Part shown: positions 32,577 through 39,045 of the stretch, piece after piece
Numbering within the stretch: position 1 is the first letter of the stretch
Layout: each line of letters opens with the position of its first letter
Assembly (NCBI GenBank): GCA_029573235.1
Contig: JAKQGX010000029.1
Coordinates: 1-39,288 of the forward strand
Source of the DNA: Bacteroidota bacterium
GTDB lineage: Bacteria > Bacteroidota > Bacteroidia > Chitinophagales > Chitinophagaceae
DNA length: 39,288 bases
Direction: 5' to 3'
Notes under the pieces: model-generated
Database searches by the model: none
The model's input: the letters and a program-made list of their open reading frames with translations, nothing else
Told to the model about the DNA's origin: nothing
Translations under genes and position numbers: made by a program

Positions 32577-33188
32577 CTAACCTGGAATAATAGTGTACTC
32601 AACCTGTACTCGCACTTTTAAAGGTGCCGTAACAGGGCGACGAAGCTTTCCAATAAGTTGGTACATGATTTCAGTTTCTCCGGAAGAATGGAAATAGTTT
32701 AACAAATTGACATTTTTATCAGAATAGTCAAATACCAGTGGAGTCATTTCATCGGTAGGAGAGGTTGTCAGATAAAGTAACATACCCAATGGACCTAACC
32801 CATTCGCGATACCTCGATTGGAATTGAACATGGCAAAAGCACCTTCGATATTGGTAAAGTTGTTACCTGTTGCTCCGGGAGTAAAGCCGGATTCAGGAGA
32901 AACCGTCACTTTATTTAAACGTACTTCTTTCAAATCACTAATAGACAAATTAACACCTGAAGGGACAAACTTGTTAATACTGTCCTGCAAATTAATTACA
33001 GTAGAAACGATGTCGGTATTTATGGAGTCTGCAGTGGTAGGCTCAAACGTTACTACAAAACTCTGCATCGAAAAATTAAAAGGATCAATATTTTTCAATA
33101 TGGCATCCTTTACTTTATTACAAGATTGAACCGATAAAGATCCTCCTGTAACCGTTAATAAACCAAGAATTAAGAATAGCTTCTTCAT
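32577..33188 (-). CDS. putative lipoprotein, function unknown
   Basis: The 203-residue product begins MKKLFLILGLLTVTGGSLSV, followed by QSC with Cys23 as the likely lipidated residue (a relaxed Bacteroidota lipobox). The mature part is rich in Ser, Thr, Asn and beta-strand-like stretches (FSMQSFVVTFEPTTADSI, APLKVRVQVEYTIIPG). I recognise no family. The start at 33188 fits the signal peptide and is preceded by an exact -7 box. It is monocistronic, with a strong terminator. Whether it faces the periplasm or the outside cannot be told. Confidence 0.68.
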   Translation of the reverse strand: MKKLFLILGLLTVTGGSLSVQSCNKVKDAILKNIDPFNFSMQSFVVTFEPTTADSINTDIVSTVINLQDSINKFVPSGVNLSISDLKEVRLNKVTVSPESGFTPGATGNNFTNIEGAFAMFNSNRGIANGLGPLGMLLYLTTSPTDEMTPLVFDYSDKNVNLLNYFHSSGETEIMYQLIGKLRRPVTAPLKVRVQVEYTIIPG

Positions 33189-33218
33189 AAGGGGAGTTTT
33201 TAAATGAATTTATTAGTA

Positions 33219-33226
33219 CAAATATA
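33219..33226 (-). promoter_or_regulatory. putative -7 box of the lipoprotein gene
   Basis: The minus strand reads TATATTTG, an exact TAnnTTTG match, 30 bases before the ATG at 33188. The surrounding 33,190-33,300 region is strongly AT-rich. No -33 at normal spacing. Confidence 0.4.
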
Positions 33227-33334
33227 ATTATTTGCAAAAAAATTACATACTTTATTTTTATCTTTTTTAAAAAAAACTGAGTTGCACTCTTCAAAACAAT
33301 TAAACAATACACAATAAAAAGGGAATGTGGGTTG

Positions 33335-33365
33335 TTTGCACAAGGTCGATTTTACTGTTACTTTG
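33335..33365 (+). promoter_or_regulatory. promoter of hutH, with the -7 box 5 bases from the ATG
   Basis: TTTG (33335-33338), 19 bases, then TTACTTTG (33358-33365), one mismatch from TAnnTTTG, ending 5 bases before the ATG at 33371. Both boxes and the spacing fit, so transcription should start at about the initiation codon. Confidence 0.5.
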
Positions 33366-33370
33366 CAACC

Positions 33371-34834
33371 ATGCAACTACCAGAACATATTTCCATTGAT
33401 TTTTTAAACAATTGGGGCCAACAAAAGATAGAACTATCCTCAGCCGCTTCAGAGCGAATACTCACCAACCGTTCCTACTTGGATACGATATTAAAATCCG
33501 GAAACACATACTATGGTATCAATACCGGCTTTGGCTCCTTATGTAATGTCCGTATAAACGATGATGCGCTTTCGCAGTTACAGGAAAACCTCGTTTGCTC
33601 ACACGCATGTGGTATGGGAGACGAAGTACCACAGGAGATCGTACGCTGGATGTTGTTATTGAAAATACATGCTTTGAGTAAAGGCTACAGCGGCGTAAGA
33701 AAAGACATAGTTGCTCAATTAGTAGCCTATTACAATGCGGGTATTACTCCGGTTGTTTATGAGTTGGGGTCGTTAGGCGCTTCCGGAGATTTAGCGCCGT
33801 TGGCACACTTGAGTTTACCCTTATTAGGCAAAGGAGAGGTCTATTATAAAGGAAACAAAGTACCGGCAGCAAATGCGTTGGCAGACGCCGGGTTGCAACC
33901 AATGAGTTTGGCTGCTAAAGAAGGATTGGCCTTGCTAAACGGAACGCAGTTTATGAGTAGCTATGCCGTGTGGTGCCTTATTGCTACCCGTCGATTGGTG
34001 GCTTGGGCAGATGCTATTGCTGCTTTGTCAGCGGACGGATTCAACGCAAAGTCAGAGCCGTTCAGACATTCCATACATCGGGTGCGTCCCCACAAAGGAC
34101 AAATAGAAACCGCTCAAAACATGTTGGCACTATTAGCAGGAAGCGAGATGCAACAAGATGAAAAGCCGCAAGTACAAGATCCTTATTCATTCCGATGCAT
34201 ACCACAAGTACATGGTGCCAGTAAAGATGCTATTGACCACATCATAAAAACGGTAGAAATTGAAATCAATTCAGTGACCGATAATCCTATCGTCTTTCAT
34301 GATGATGACGCCATTATCAGCGGTGGAAATTTTCATGGGCAACCCCTGGCATTACATTTAGACTTCTTAGCAATTGCGTTATCTGAGTTGGCAAATATCT
34401 CAGAACGTAGAACCTATTTATTGGTGAGCGGGCAACGTGGATTACCCCCCTTCTTAGCGCCGGATGCCGGTTTGAACAGCGGTTTTATGATTGCCCAATA
34501 TACGGCAGCAGCCATCGTAAGTCAAAACAAACAATTATGTACTCCGGCATCGGTAGATAGCATTGTGAGTAGCAATGGGCAAGAAGACCATGTGAGCATG
34601 GGGGCGAATGCCGCAACCAAAATGTATCGGGTGGTAAAAAATGTACAAAGAGTATTAGCTATCGAACTGCTCACAGCAGCACAAGCTATAGACATCAGAC
34701 GACCTAAACAAACCTCTCCCATTCTCGAAGGAATTATGAAACGCCTGCGTAGTCGTGTAGGTTTTATGGACAAAGACCGAATACTGCATGATGACCTTAT
34801 AGCGGCAGAGCAACTGCTGGACGAGGCTTTGTAA
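33371..34834 (+). CDS. hutH: histidine ammonia-lyase
   Basis: Converts histidine to trans-urocanate and ammonia, the first step of histidine breakdown, in the cytoplasm. The 487-residue protein carries the self-forming MIO cofactor triad Ala137-Ser138-Gly139 in GSLGASGDLAPLAH. It also has YGINTGFGSL, YSGVRKDIV, PQVHGASKDAI, EINSVTDNPIV, SGGNFHGQPLAL and SIVSSNGQEDHVSMGANAATK. I use ATG 33371; the frame extends to 33332 but that stretch holds the promoter. It is somewhat shorter than the usual ~505 residues. No other hut genes are nearby. A tyrosine ammonia-lyase or aminomutase relative is the main alternative, but the HAL motifs fit better. Confidence 0.9.
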   Translation: MQLPEHISIDFLNNWGQQKIELSSAASERILTNRSYLDTILKSGNTYYGINTGFGSLCNVRINDDALSQLQENLVCSHACGMGDEVPQEIVRWMLLLKIHALSKGYSGVRKDIVAQLVAYYNAGITPVVYELGSLGASGDLAPLAHLSLPLLGKGEVYYKGNKVPAANALADAGLQPMSLAAKEGLALLNGTQFMSSYAVWCLIATRRLVAWADAIAALSADGFNAKSEPFRHSIHRVRPHKGQIETAQNMLALLAGSEMQQDEKPQVQDPYSFRCIPQVHGASKDAIDHIIKTVEIEINSVTDNPIVFHDDDAIISGGNFHGQPLALHLDFLAIALSELANISERRTYLLVSGQRGLPPFLAPDAGLNSGFMIAQYTAAAIVSQNKQLCTPASVDSIVSSNGQEDHVSMGANAATKMYRVVKNVQRVLAIELLTAAQAIDIRRPKQTSPILEGIMKRLRSRVGFMDKDRILHDDLIAAEQLLDEAL

Positions 34835-34880
34835 GAATAGTTTTTTGGGGAGATTATGTAGTCTCTTGTTACCAATAAGT

Positions 34881-34916
34881 GAGCGAGGCTGCTTCTATAT
34901 AGAAGCAGCCTCGCTC
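34881..34916. terminator. perfect 36-bp palindrome between convergent hutH and acyl-CoA dehydrogenase gene
   Basis: The 18 bases GAGCGAGGCTGCTTCTAT (34881-34898) are followed directly by their exact reverse complement (34899-34916). Either transcript would form a very stable hairpin. It lies 46 bases past hutH and 24 bases past the minus-strand stop at 34941. No T run follows on either strand, so it is not a classical intrinsic terminator, but its position suggests a bidirectional 3'-end element. Confidence 0.65.
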
Positions 34917-34940
34917 GTTAGGGAATTAATTATTGCGATA

Positions 34941-35927
34941 TTATATCTTCCAGCTTTTATTTTTGAAACGATCGCTCACTACTAACTCTTTGCTACCGGG
35001 CGTGTGTTTATAAAACCCTTCACCGGATTTCACACCATAGTAACCGGCTTGCACCATGTTGGCCAACAAAGTAGCGGGAGCATATTTTTGGTTTCCAAAG
35101 CCCATGTGCAATACATTCATAATGCTATAGCAAGTATCCAAACCAATGAAATCTGCTAACTGCAATGGACCCATTGGATGCGCCATACCCAATTTCATGA
35201 TGGTATCAATTTCCTCTACACCGGCAACCCCTTCTTGCAAAGAAAGTACGGCTTCATTAATCATGGGCATTAAGATACGGTTGCTGATAAAACCCGGATA
35301 GTCATTTACGATACAAGGTACTTTGCCAATGTATTCAGACAATAAATAGATGGTATTGGTGACCTCTACTTCTGTAGCATAGCCATTAATAATTTCTACC
35401 AAACGCATTACCGGTACCGGATTCATAAAGTGCATACCAATCACTTTGCCCGGACGTTTGGTATAGGAGCCAATACGCGTAATAGAGATAGAAGAAGTAT
35501 TGGTAGCTAGTATTGTGCGCTCCGGTGCTAATTGATCGAGTTGTTGAAATATTTTAACCTTCAAATCAATATTTTCTGTAGCTGCTTCTACCACAACATC
35601 CGCATCCTTTACAGCATCTGCCATATCGGTATAGGTCAAAATATTGCTTAGCGCTGTTTGTTTCGCCTCTTCCGTCAATGTATTTTTAGCTATTTGGCGA
35701 TCCATGTTTTTGCCAATAGTTACCAATGCTCTATCCATAGCCGCTTGGTTAATATCCATCATGTGCACCTTAAAGCCACATTGTGCAAATACATGGCAAA
35801 TACCATTGCCCATGGTACCGGAGCCAATTACGGCTATTGTTTTTACGTTCTTTAGCATTTCTATGGTGTTTGAGTTTGCTTCAGATTGTCCAATTTTTAC
35901 CGAAGCTTGTTTTTCTGTTGTTAGCAT
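34941..35927 (-). CDS. 3-hydroxybutyryl-CoA dehydrogenase
   Basis: NAD(P)-dependent oxidation of 3-hydroxyacyl-CoA (or reduction of acetoacetyl-CoA), in the cytoplasm. Visible motifs are the Rossmann loop VIGSGTMGNG, NTSSISITRI, HFMNPVPVMRLVEII with the catalytic His, NDYPGFISNRILMPMINEAV, and the C-terminal LGMAHPMGPLQLADFIGLD. Starts at ATG 35927 (MLTTEKQAS, 328 residues) or ATG 35858 (MLKNVKTIAVIG, 305 residues) are both possible. The latter is nearer the usual ~285-295, so the first 23 residues may not be translated. The frame also continues to 35990 without conserved sequence. It converges with hutH. Confidence 0.92.
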   Translation of the reverse strand: MLTTEKQASVKIGQSEANSNTIEMLKNVKTIAVIGSGTMGNGICHVFAQCGFKVHMMDINQAAMDRALVTIGKNMDRQIAKNTLTEEAKQTALSNILTYTDMADAVKDADVVVEAATENIDLKVKIFQQLDQLAPERTILATNTSSISITRIGSYTKRPGKVIGMHFMNPVPVMRLVEIINGYATEVEVTNTIYLLSEYIGKVPCIVNDYPGFISNRILMPMINEAVLSLQEGVAGVEEIDTIMKLGMAHPMGPLQLADFIGLDTCYSIMNVLHMGFGNQKYAPATLLANMVQAGYYGVKSGEGFYKHTPGSKELVVSDRFKNKSWKI

Positions 35928-36464
35928 TATAAAAATATTTTTAAAACGGGCGTAAGGTAAGTTTTTGTAAGAAAAAAAACATTTTTTCATCTTGGATTTT
36001 ACTCACAGGTATAGGGATAAAAACGAAACGTCCTTAGACAATAAATAATAAAAATTGTGAAAAATGCACAACCGATGCGGCTTTGAACCATTTTTTTGTG
36101 GACAAACTATAAAAAACGAAATGTCCGATTTCTTGAATTTACTTGAATTCTGCTTTAAGAACTTTAGCCTTTGTAAGGGTGCAATTGCGTATAACTTTAA
36201 TTATGCCCGAAAATTCCGCCAATACTACGCTTTACAGCCTTAAAAGTACACGAAAAACTCCATTCTAAATCCACAATCACTACCATCTGCACCGACTACC
36301 CCAAACAGCAAAAAACACCCTATATCGCCCTTACATCACCACCTTACATCACCCTTATATCACCCTAAAGTGTACATTTTTGACTACGAAACAGGGGGAA
36401 TAATGACCCAAAAAAGGGGTGTTTGGGCAGAAAAATGATGCATAACGAACCCATATTGCCACTT
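35928..36464. other. 537-base region without a confident gene; repeats and AT-rich DNA
   Basis: It holds the presumed upstream region of the hydroxybutyryl-CoA dehydrogenase gene. A near-identical direct repeat of about 17 bases occurs at 36017-36033 and 36109-36126 (ATAAAAACGAAACGTCC with one extra A and one C/T change). A 21-codon ORF at 36203-36268 has no support. Four tandem repeats lie at 36318-36364. The right part leads into the truncated integrase-like frame, so this is probably the old junction of a mobile element. Confidence 0.45.
36318..36364. repeat. four tandem copies of a 12-bp repeat (CCYTAYATCRCC)
   Basis: Copies at 36318-36329, 36329-36340, 36342-36353 and 36353-36364 read CCCTATATCGCC, CCTTACATCACC, CCTTACATCACC and CCTTATATCACC. 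Start-to-start distances are 11, 13 and 11 bases, about one DNA turn, so a protein could bind all on one face. They lie some 100 bases beyond the frame of the repressor/integrase remnant. Confidence 0.7.
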
Positions 36465-37256
36465 TTAGACCCCTAAAAACCACCCAAAAACAGCCCGAAA
36501 CCATTGATAAATAAGGATTGTTTCCTTTTCTTTGACATTTCCATAACGTAGGTAAAAGAGGACGTTTGGATTTGTTCTTTTTGATTTTTTGGACAAAAAG
36601 GAACATTCTTCCAGAAGAATAGTGCCAATAATGAGTGCTATTCCGGTGATCTCTTCACGTGGGATGTCGAATGGAGGGTAATCCTTGTTGTCGCTAACTG
36701 CGAGCAGGTGATCTGCCAGCTCTGACTTGCGTAGCCGCTTGCATAGGATGCCCTGCTCTCTTGTCGCGATCACATAGGTCGTATTCCACTGTATGAATGC
36801 GCTCTCTTGGATGATGCGGCAAACTGCTATATCACCGCTGCTGTACTTGGGATGCATGCTGCTCCCCTTCACTCTGATCATGAAGTCTATGCCGTTGAAG
36901 TCGGGCACTAGGTACTTCCCTTGTATGTCTTCTTCTTTGATGCGGAATGCTTCGTTGCCGAAGCCGGCTATCGCATCTTGCGACACTAGCGGAGCTCCCT
37001 TGCTTGAGGCATGCGCCACTACTCCCTTCTGTACCGCGCTATCTGCTGTTGTACCCTTTATCATCGGGACTTGGCCAGTAAGCAGCCATTCTGCGCTTAC
37101 GCCTACGCATTTTGTGTAGATTAGATCATAATCATGTGTGTTACGTGCCTTCCAACTGGCTAGTCCCTGCGGCGTTATCCCCGGCAATTTGTCCGAGATT
37201 AAGTACGATAACCAAGGTGGGCATAAGAAGCTGCGCAACCTGCAGTTCCCCCCCAC
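36465..37256 (-). CDS. S24-family (LexA/CI-like) phage-type repressor, frame extended into an integrase-like remnant
   Basis: A transcriptional repressor expected to self-cleave on DNA damage. The frame runs from 37406, but its first 50 residues have no character. I start at GTG 37256, just before the CI-type helix-turn-helix (RLRSFLCPPWLSYLISDKL, then GITPQGLASWKARNTHDYDL and SAEWLLTG). From GTG: cleavage site Ala97-Gly98 (AIAGFG), catalytic Ser133 (GSSMHPKYSSGD) and Lys173 (LCKRLRK), spaced as in LexA. Normal relatives end near ITGIALIIGTILLE (about residue 216). Here the frame continues 47 codons, including KKSKRTNPNVLFYLRYG and NVKEKETILIY, which resembles the N-terminus of Bacteroidota tyrosine recombinases, before ending in unrelated sequence. 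GC is about 50%, well above the neighbours. A run of seven C at 37248-37254 makes the 5' frame uncertain. Confidence 0.7.
   Translation of the reverse strand: MGGNCRLRSFLCPPWLSYLISDKLPGITPQGLASWKARNTHDYDLIYTKCVGVSAEWLLTGQVPMIKGTTADSAVQKGVVAHASSKGAPLVSQDAIAGFGNEAFRIKEEDIQGKYLVPDFNGIDFMIRVKGSSMHPKYSSGDIAVCRIIQESAFIQWNTTYVIATREQGILCKRLRKSELADHLLAVSDNKDYPPFDIPREEITGIALIIGTILLEECSFLSKKSKRTNPNVLFYLRYGNVKEKETILIYQWFRAVFGWFLGV
36604..36619. repeat. palindrome at the repressor/integrase-remnant junction
   Basis: ATTCTTC, two bases, GAAGAAT: a 16-base near-perfect palindrome exactly where the S24 domain ends and the integrase-like residues begin. It could be an operator, the loop of a terminator, or a junction scar. 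Confidence 0.4.
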
Positions 37257-37644
37257 TCTGTCGCACTTATCTATTGCTACTAGCCATACAACGGTAAGTC
37301 GAAGACCATTGAGCGTGCCTTTGGGAGATTCCAAGCACAATATCTGCACCGGGATTGTTTTTTCGGGGCAGAACATCACCGCTACCAAGGAAGGCAGACG
37401 CGCCAATATTGGAACTGATCCTCGCCAACAAGCACAACCTCCCGACGCTGGAAGAAGAGAAAGAAACCTACTGGATGATGTCGATAAGCTTAGTAATAGC
37501 GTAACCTCCCTTAGTCAGACTTGCGACTCTGATCGACTGCTGATATTGTAAACGATGCAACGGCTTTGCGATGGACGGTTGTAAGGCATGACCGCTGGCG
37601 GCGGTTTGAAAATTGGCGATGGAGCCGATTTTTAGCACAAAAGT
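37257..37644. other. 388-base GC-rich decayed region upstream of the repressor
   Basis: No intact gene. A plus-strand frame from 37313 to a TAA at 37502-37504 ends with a protein-like stretch (KADAPILELILANKHNLPT, then LEEEKETYWMMSISLVIA). A second overlapping plus frame is open from 37138 to 37551, but its composition is not convincing. A divergently transcribed phage early gene would be expected opposite a CI-type repressor, so a frameshifted remnant is plausible. A small hairpin, ACCGC (37591-37595) with GCGGT (37601-37605), lies near the 3' end of the membrane-protein gene. Confidence 0.35.
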
Positions 37645-38088
37645 TCAATCGAAGCTTTTGTACTCCGCTTTTGGCAATACTGTGTTGGTGGAGTCATCTG
37701 TTTTTGTTAATGCTTCTGTATTGAAGTTCTTGCCTTTACTAAGTTCAATTAAGTAATATCCAAGACCAATAAAACCAATTTCCATAATTAATGTGTTTAA
37801 TGCAATTGCGTCAACGCGACCGCTACCTAAACGCATAATTAGTCCAAGTACACTTAACGAAAACCAAACAATTAAAATCCATCCCCAAACTTTTTTCGAG
37901 TTTGAAGGTTCTGGATTTGGGTCATAATATTTTCTACTTAACATAGTAATTATTAAGCCTCCAATGGGGCTTAGAAAAAGACAAAAGAAAAAAGACCAAC
38001 CAAAACCAATTTGTCTTTTCCTGCCTAAGAAGTGCGCCATTGCAAAAGCAATACCACCAGAAATTGCGAGAAATATTAATCCTTCCAT
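37645..38088 (-). CDS. four-helix membrane protein, partner of the J-domain protein
   Basis: The 147-residue protein starts ATG 38086-38088 (MEGLIFLAISGGIAFAMAHFLG). About four transmembrane helices can be read: residues 3-21, 28-50 (GWSFFFCLFLSPIGGLIITML), 67-87 (VWGWILIVWFSLSVLGLIMRL) and 97-115 (LIMEIGFIGLGYYLIEL). A hydrophilic Thr/Asp-rich tail ends at Asp147. GRKRQIGFGWSFFFCLFLSPIGGLI resembles a motif common in small Bacteroidota membrane proteins with a positively charged first loop, but I cannot name a family. It begins 1 base after the J-domain gene, so they form a two-gene unit. AT-rich, unlike the repressor DNA next to it. Confidence 0.62.
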   Translation of the reverse strand: MEGLIFLAISGGIAFAMAHFLGRKRQIGFGWSFFFCLFLSPIGGLIITMLSRKYYDPNPEPSNSKKVWGWILIVWFSLSVLGLIMRLGSGRVDAIALNTLIMEIGFIGLGYYLIELSKGKNFNTEALTKTDDSTNTVLPKAEYKSFD

Positions 38089-38089
38089 A

Positions 38090-38683
38090 TTATTTATTAT
38101 TTAAAATTTTACGCTTTCTTTCTTCTTTGTAATCCGCCCGTGCTACAAGAAACAATCGGTATATTAGATACAATAACCCAACAATCATTAGTAAATAGAA
38201 TAAACCAAGTCCGCTACCATCTTCAAAAGCATTGGGTAAAATTGTCAACATACCTATTGCTCCACCACCAACGAATAAGATTGCTATAGCATTAGTAATG
38301 TAATTTGCACCAACGCTTATTTCTTTAAGTAGTCGCTTTGCAAACTCTTCAAATGGTATAGAAGAATATTCTTTGGCTTTATCTCTTCCAAAGTCAGCCC
38401 ATTTTTCTTGTTTTCGTTTATATATCTGTTCGTATAATTGTTCAGAATGTTGTTCTGGAGCGGTTATCCCCCAATATGCTTGGTATAGCCTATCGTACTC
38501 ATTTTTTTTCAACGGGTCTCGTAGCACTTCATAGGCTTCAGTTATCTCAATGAATTTCTGAGCCGCATTTGGTTCTTTATTCTTATCAGGGTGATACTTT
38601 AGAGCAAGTCGTCTATATGCTTTTTTTACCGCTAAAATGCCAGCCCCGAATTCTAATGCAAGTATTTTATAGTAATCTTTCAC
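38090..38683 (-). CDS. J-domain (DnaJ-like) membrane protein
   Basis: The 197-residue protein has an N-terminal J domain (about residues 2-68): DYYKILALEFGAGILAVKKAYRRLALKYHPDKNKEP with the Hsp70-activating His31-Pro32-Asp33, then FIEITEAYEVLRDPLKKNEYDR. A charged linker (about 75-130) follows, then two transmembrane helices (about 132-156 and 158-181) and a basic tail ending RKRKILNNK. It lacks the Gly/Phe-rich, zinc-finger and C-terminal substrate domains of true DnaJ, so it is a type III J protein that would recruit DnaK to the membrane. The J-domain loop EFGAGILAVKKAY is slightly unusual (normally ASxxEIKKAY). The membrane-protein gene follows immediately. Confidence 0.85.
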   Translation of the reverse strand: MKDYYKILALEFGAGILAVKKAYRRLALKYHPDKNKEPNAAQKFIEITEAYEVLRDPLKKNEYDRLYQAYWGITAPEQHSEQLYEQIYKRKQEKWADFGRDKAKEYSSIPFEEFAKRLLKEISVGANYITNAIAILFVGGGAIGMLTILPNAFEDGSGLGLFYLLMIVGLLYLIYRLFLVARADYKEERKRKILNNK

Positions 38684-38708
38684 TGGTTCGTTTTCTTTTT
38701 AAGGCTGC

Positions 38709-38842
38709 CTGCCAACGGTTTGCATGTTGCCGCAGTGGACAATTTAGGAACACTTCACTGTCACCAGGCACATGAGTTTGATAAGAGCACTCAACTTCAA
38801 TTTTGCACATCACCGCCAATTGAGGCAACACACTGTTGGCAG
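38709..38842. repeat. folded imperfect inverted repeat with attC-like architecture
   Basis: The outer arms CTGCCAAC (38709-38716) and GTTGGCAG (38835-38842) are exact complements. Inside them GTTGCC (38726-38731) pairs with GGCAAC (38824-38829). The spacers between outer and inner arms are 9 and 5 bases, an asymmetry that leaves unpaired bases. Two short paired boxes at each end, unequal spacers and a total of about 134 bases recall integron attC sites, although the outer box GTTGGCA only loosely fits GTTRRRY. A second complementary pair, 38729-38742 with 38852-38865 (13 of 14), is interleaved with it. Confidence 0.45.
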
Positions 38843-38977
38843 CTGGCGTTCTTGTCCACTGTGGCTGAAAGTCGCTGTATGATTGGGTTTCAGCTGTCAT
38901 TGTCCGAGTGATTTTTTTTTCTGTCTGGGTTGGGTTGTGCGTGGCGCTTTTTATTTTTTTAAATGACTTTGCTCTTG

Positions 38978-39011
38978 AAAAAAACCGGGATGCTTGCCAA
39001 TAGCCCGGGTT
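38978..39011 (-). terminator. intrinsic terminator of the 38-residue remnant ORF
   Basis: AACCGGG (38983-38989) pairs with CCCGGGTT (39004-39011) with one bulged C. In the minus orientation seven U follow (38978-38984). It lies 34 bases past the stop at 39046. Confidence 0.65.
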
Positions 39012-39045
39012 ATTATTTGTTTTTTATGATGTTCGTGCATCGGCA

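Larger units (their letters stand above)
38684..39045. other. 362-base non-coding region with folded repeat
   Basis: No gene is supported here; the several short frames are an effect of the repeat. It contains the attC-like folded repeat (38709-38842), a further pair of 14-base complementary segments, and a terminator for the remnant gene on the right. Base composition of the repeat is near 50% GC, unlike the AT-rich J-domain gene. Confidence 0.6.

Noticed and set aside
36203..36268. 21-codon plus-strand ORF MPENSANTTLYSLKSTRKTP
   Set aside because: Too short, no ribosome-binding context or similarity, and in probable junction DNA.
36318..36364. Tandem repeats considered as a CRISPR array
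   Set aside because: Units are only 12 bases with no unique 30-base spacers between them and no cas genes in the window.
36355..36606. 83-codon minus-strand ORF starting at ATG 36606
   Set aside because: It is out of frame with the integrase-like residues, which are read in the repressor frame; its own translation is featureless.
37257..37406. First 50 residues of the longest repressor frame
   Set aside because: No conserved character; the helix-turn-helix begins right after GTG 37256, and a run of seven C makes this part of the frame doubtful.
37138..37551. 137-codon plus-strand ORF opposite the repressor
   Set aside because: It overlaps the conserved N-terminal half of the repressor, its translation has no recognisable domain, and its composition is not protein-like.
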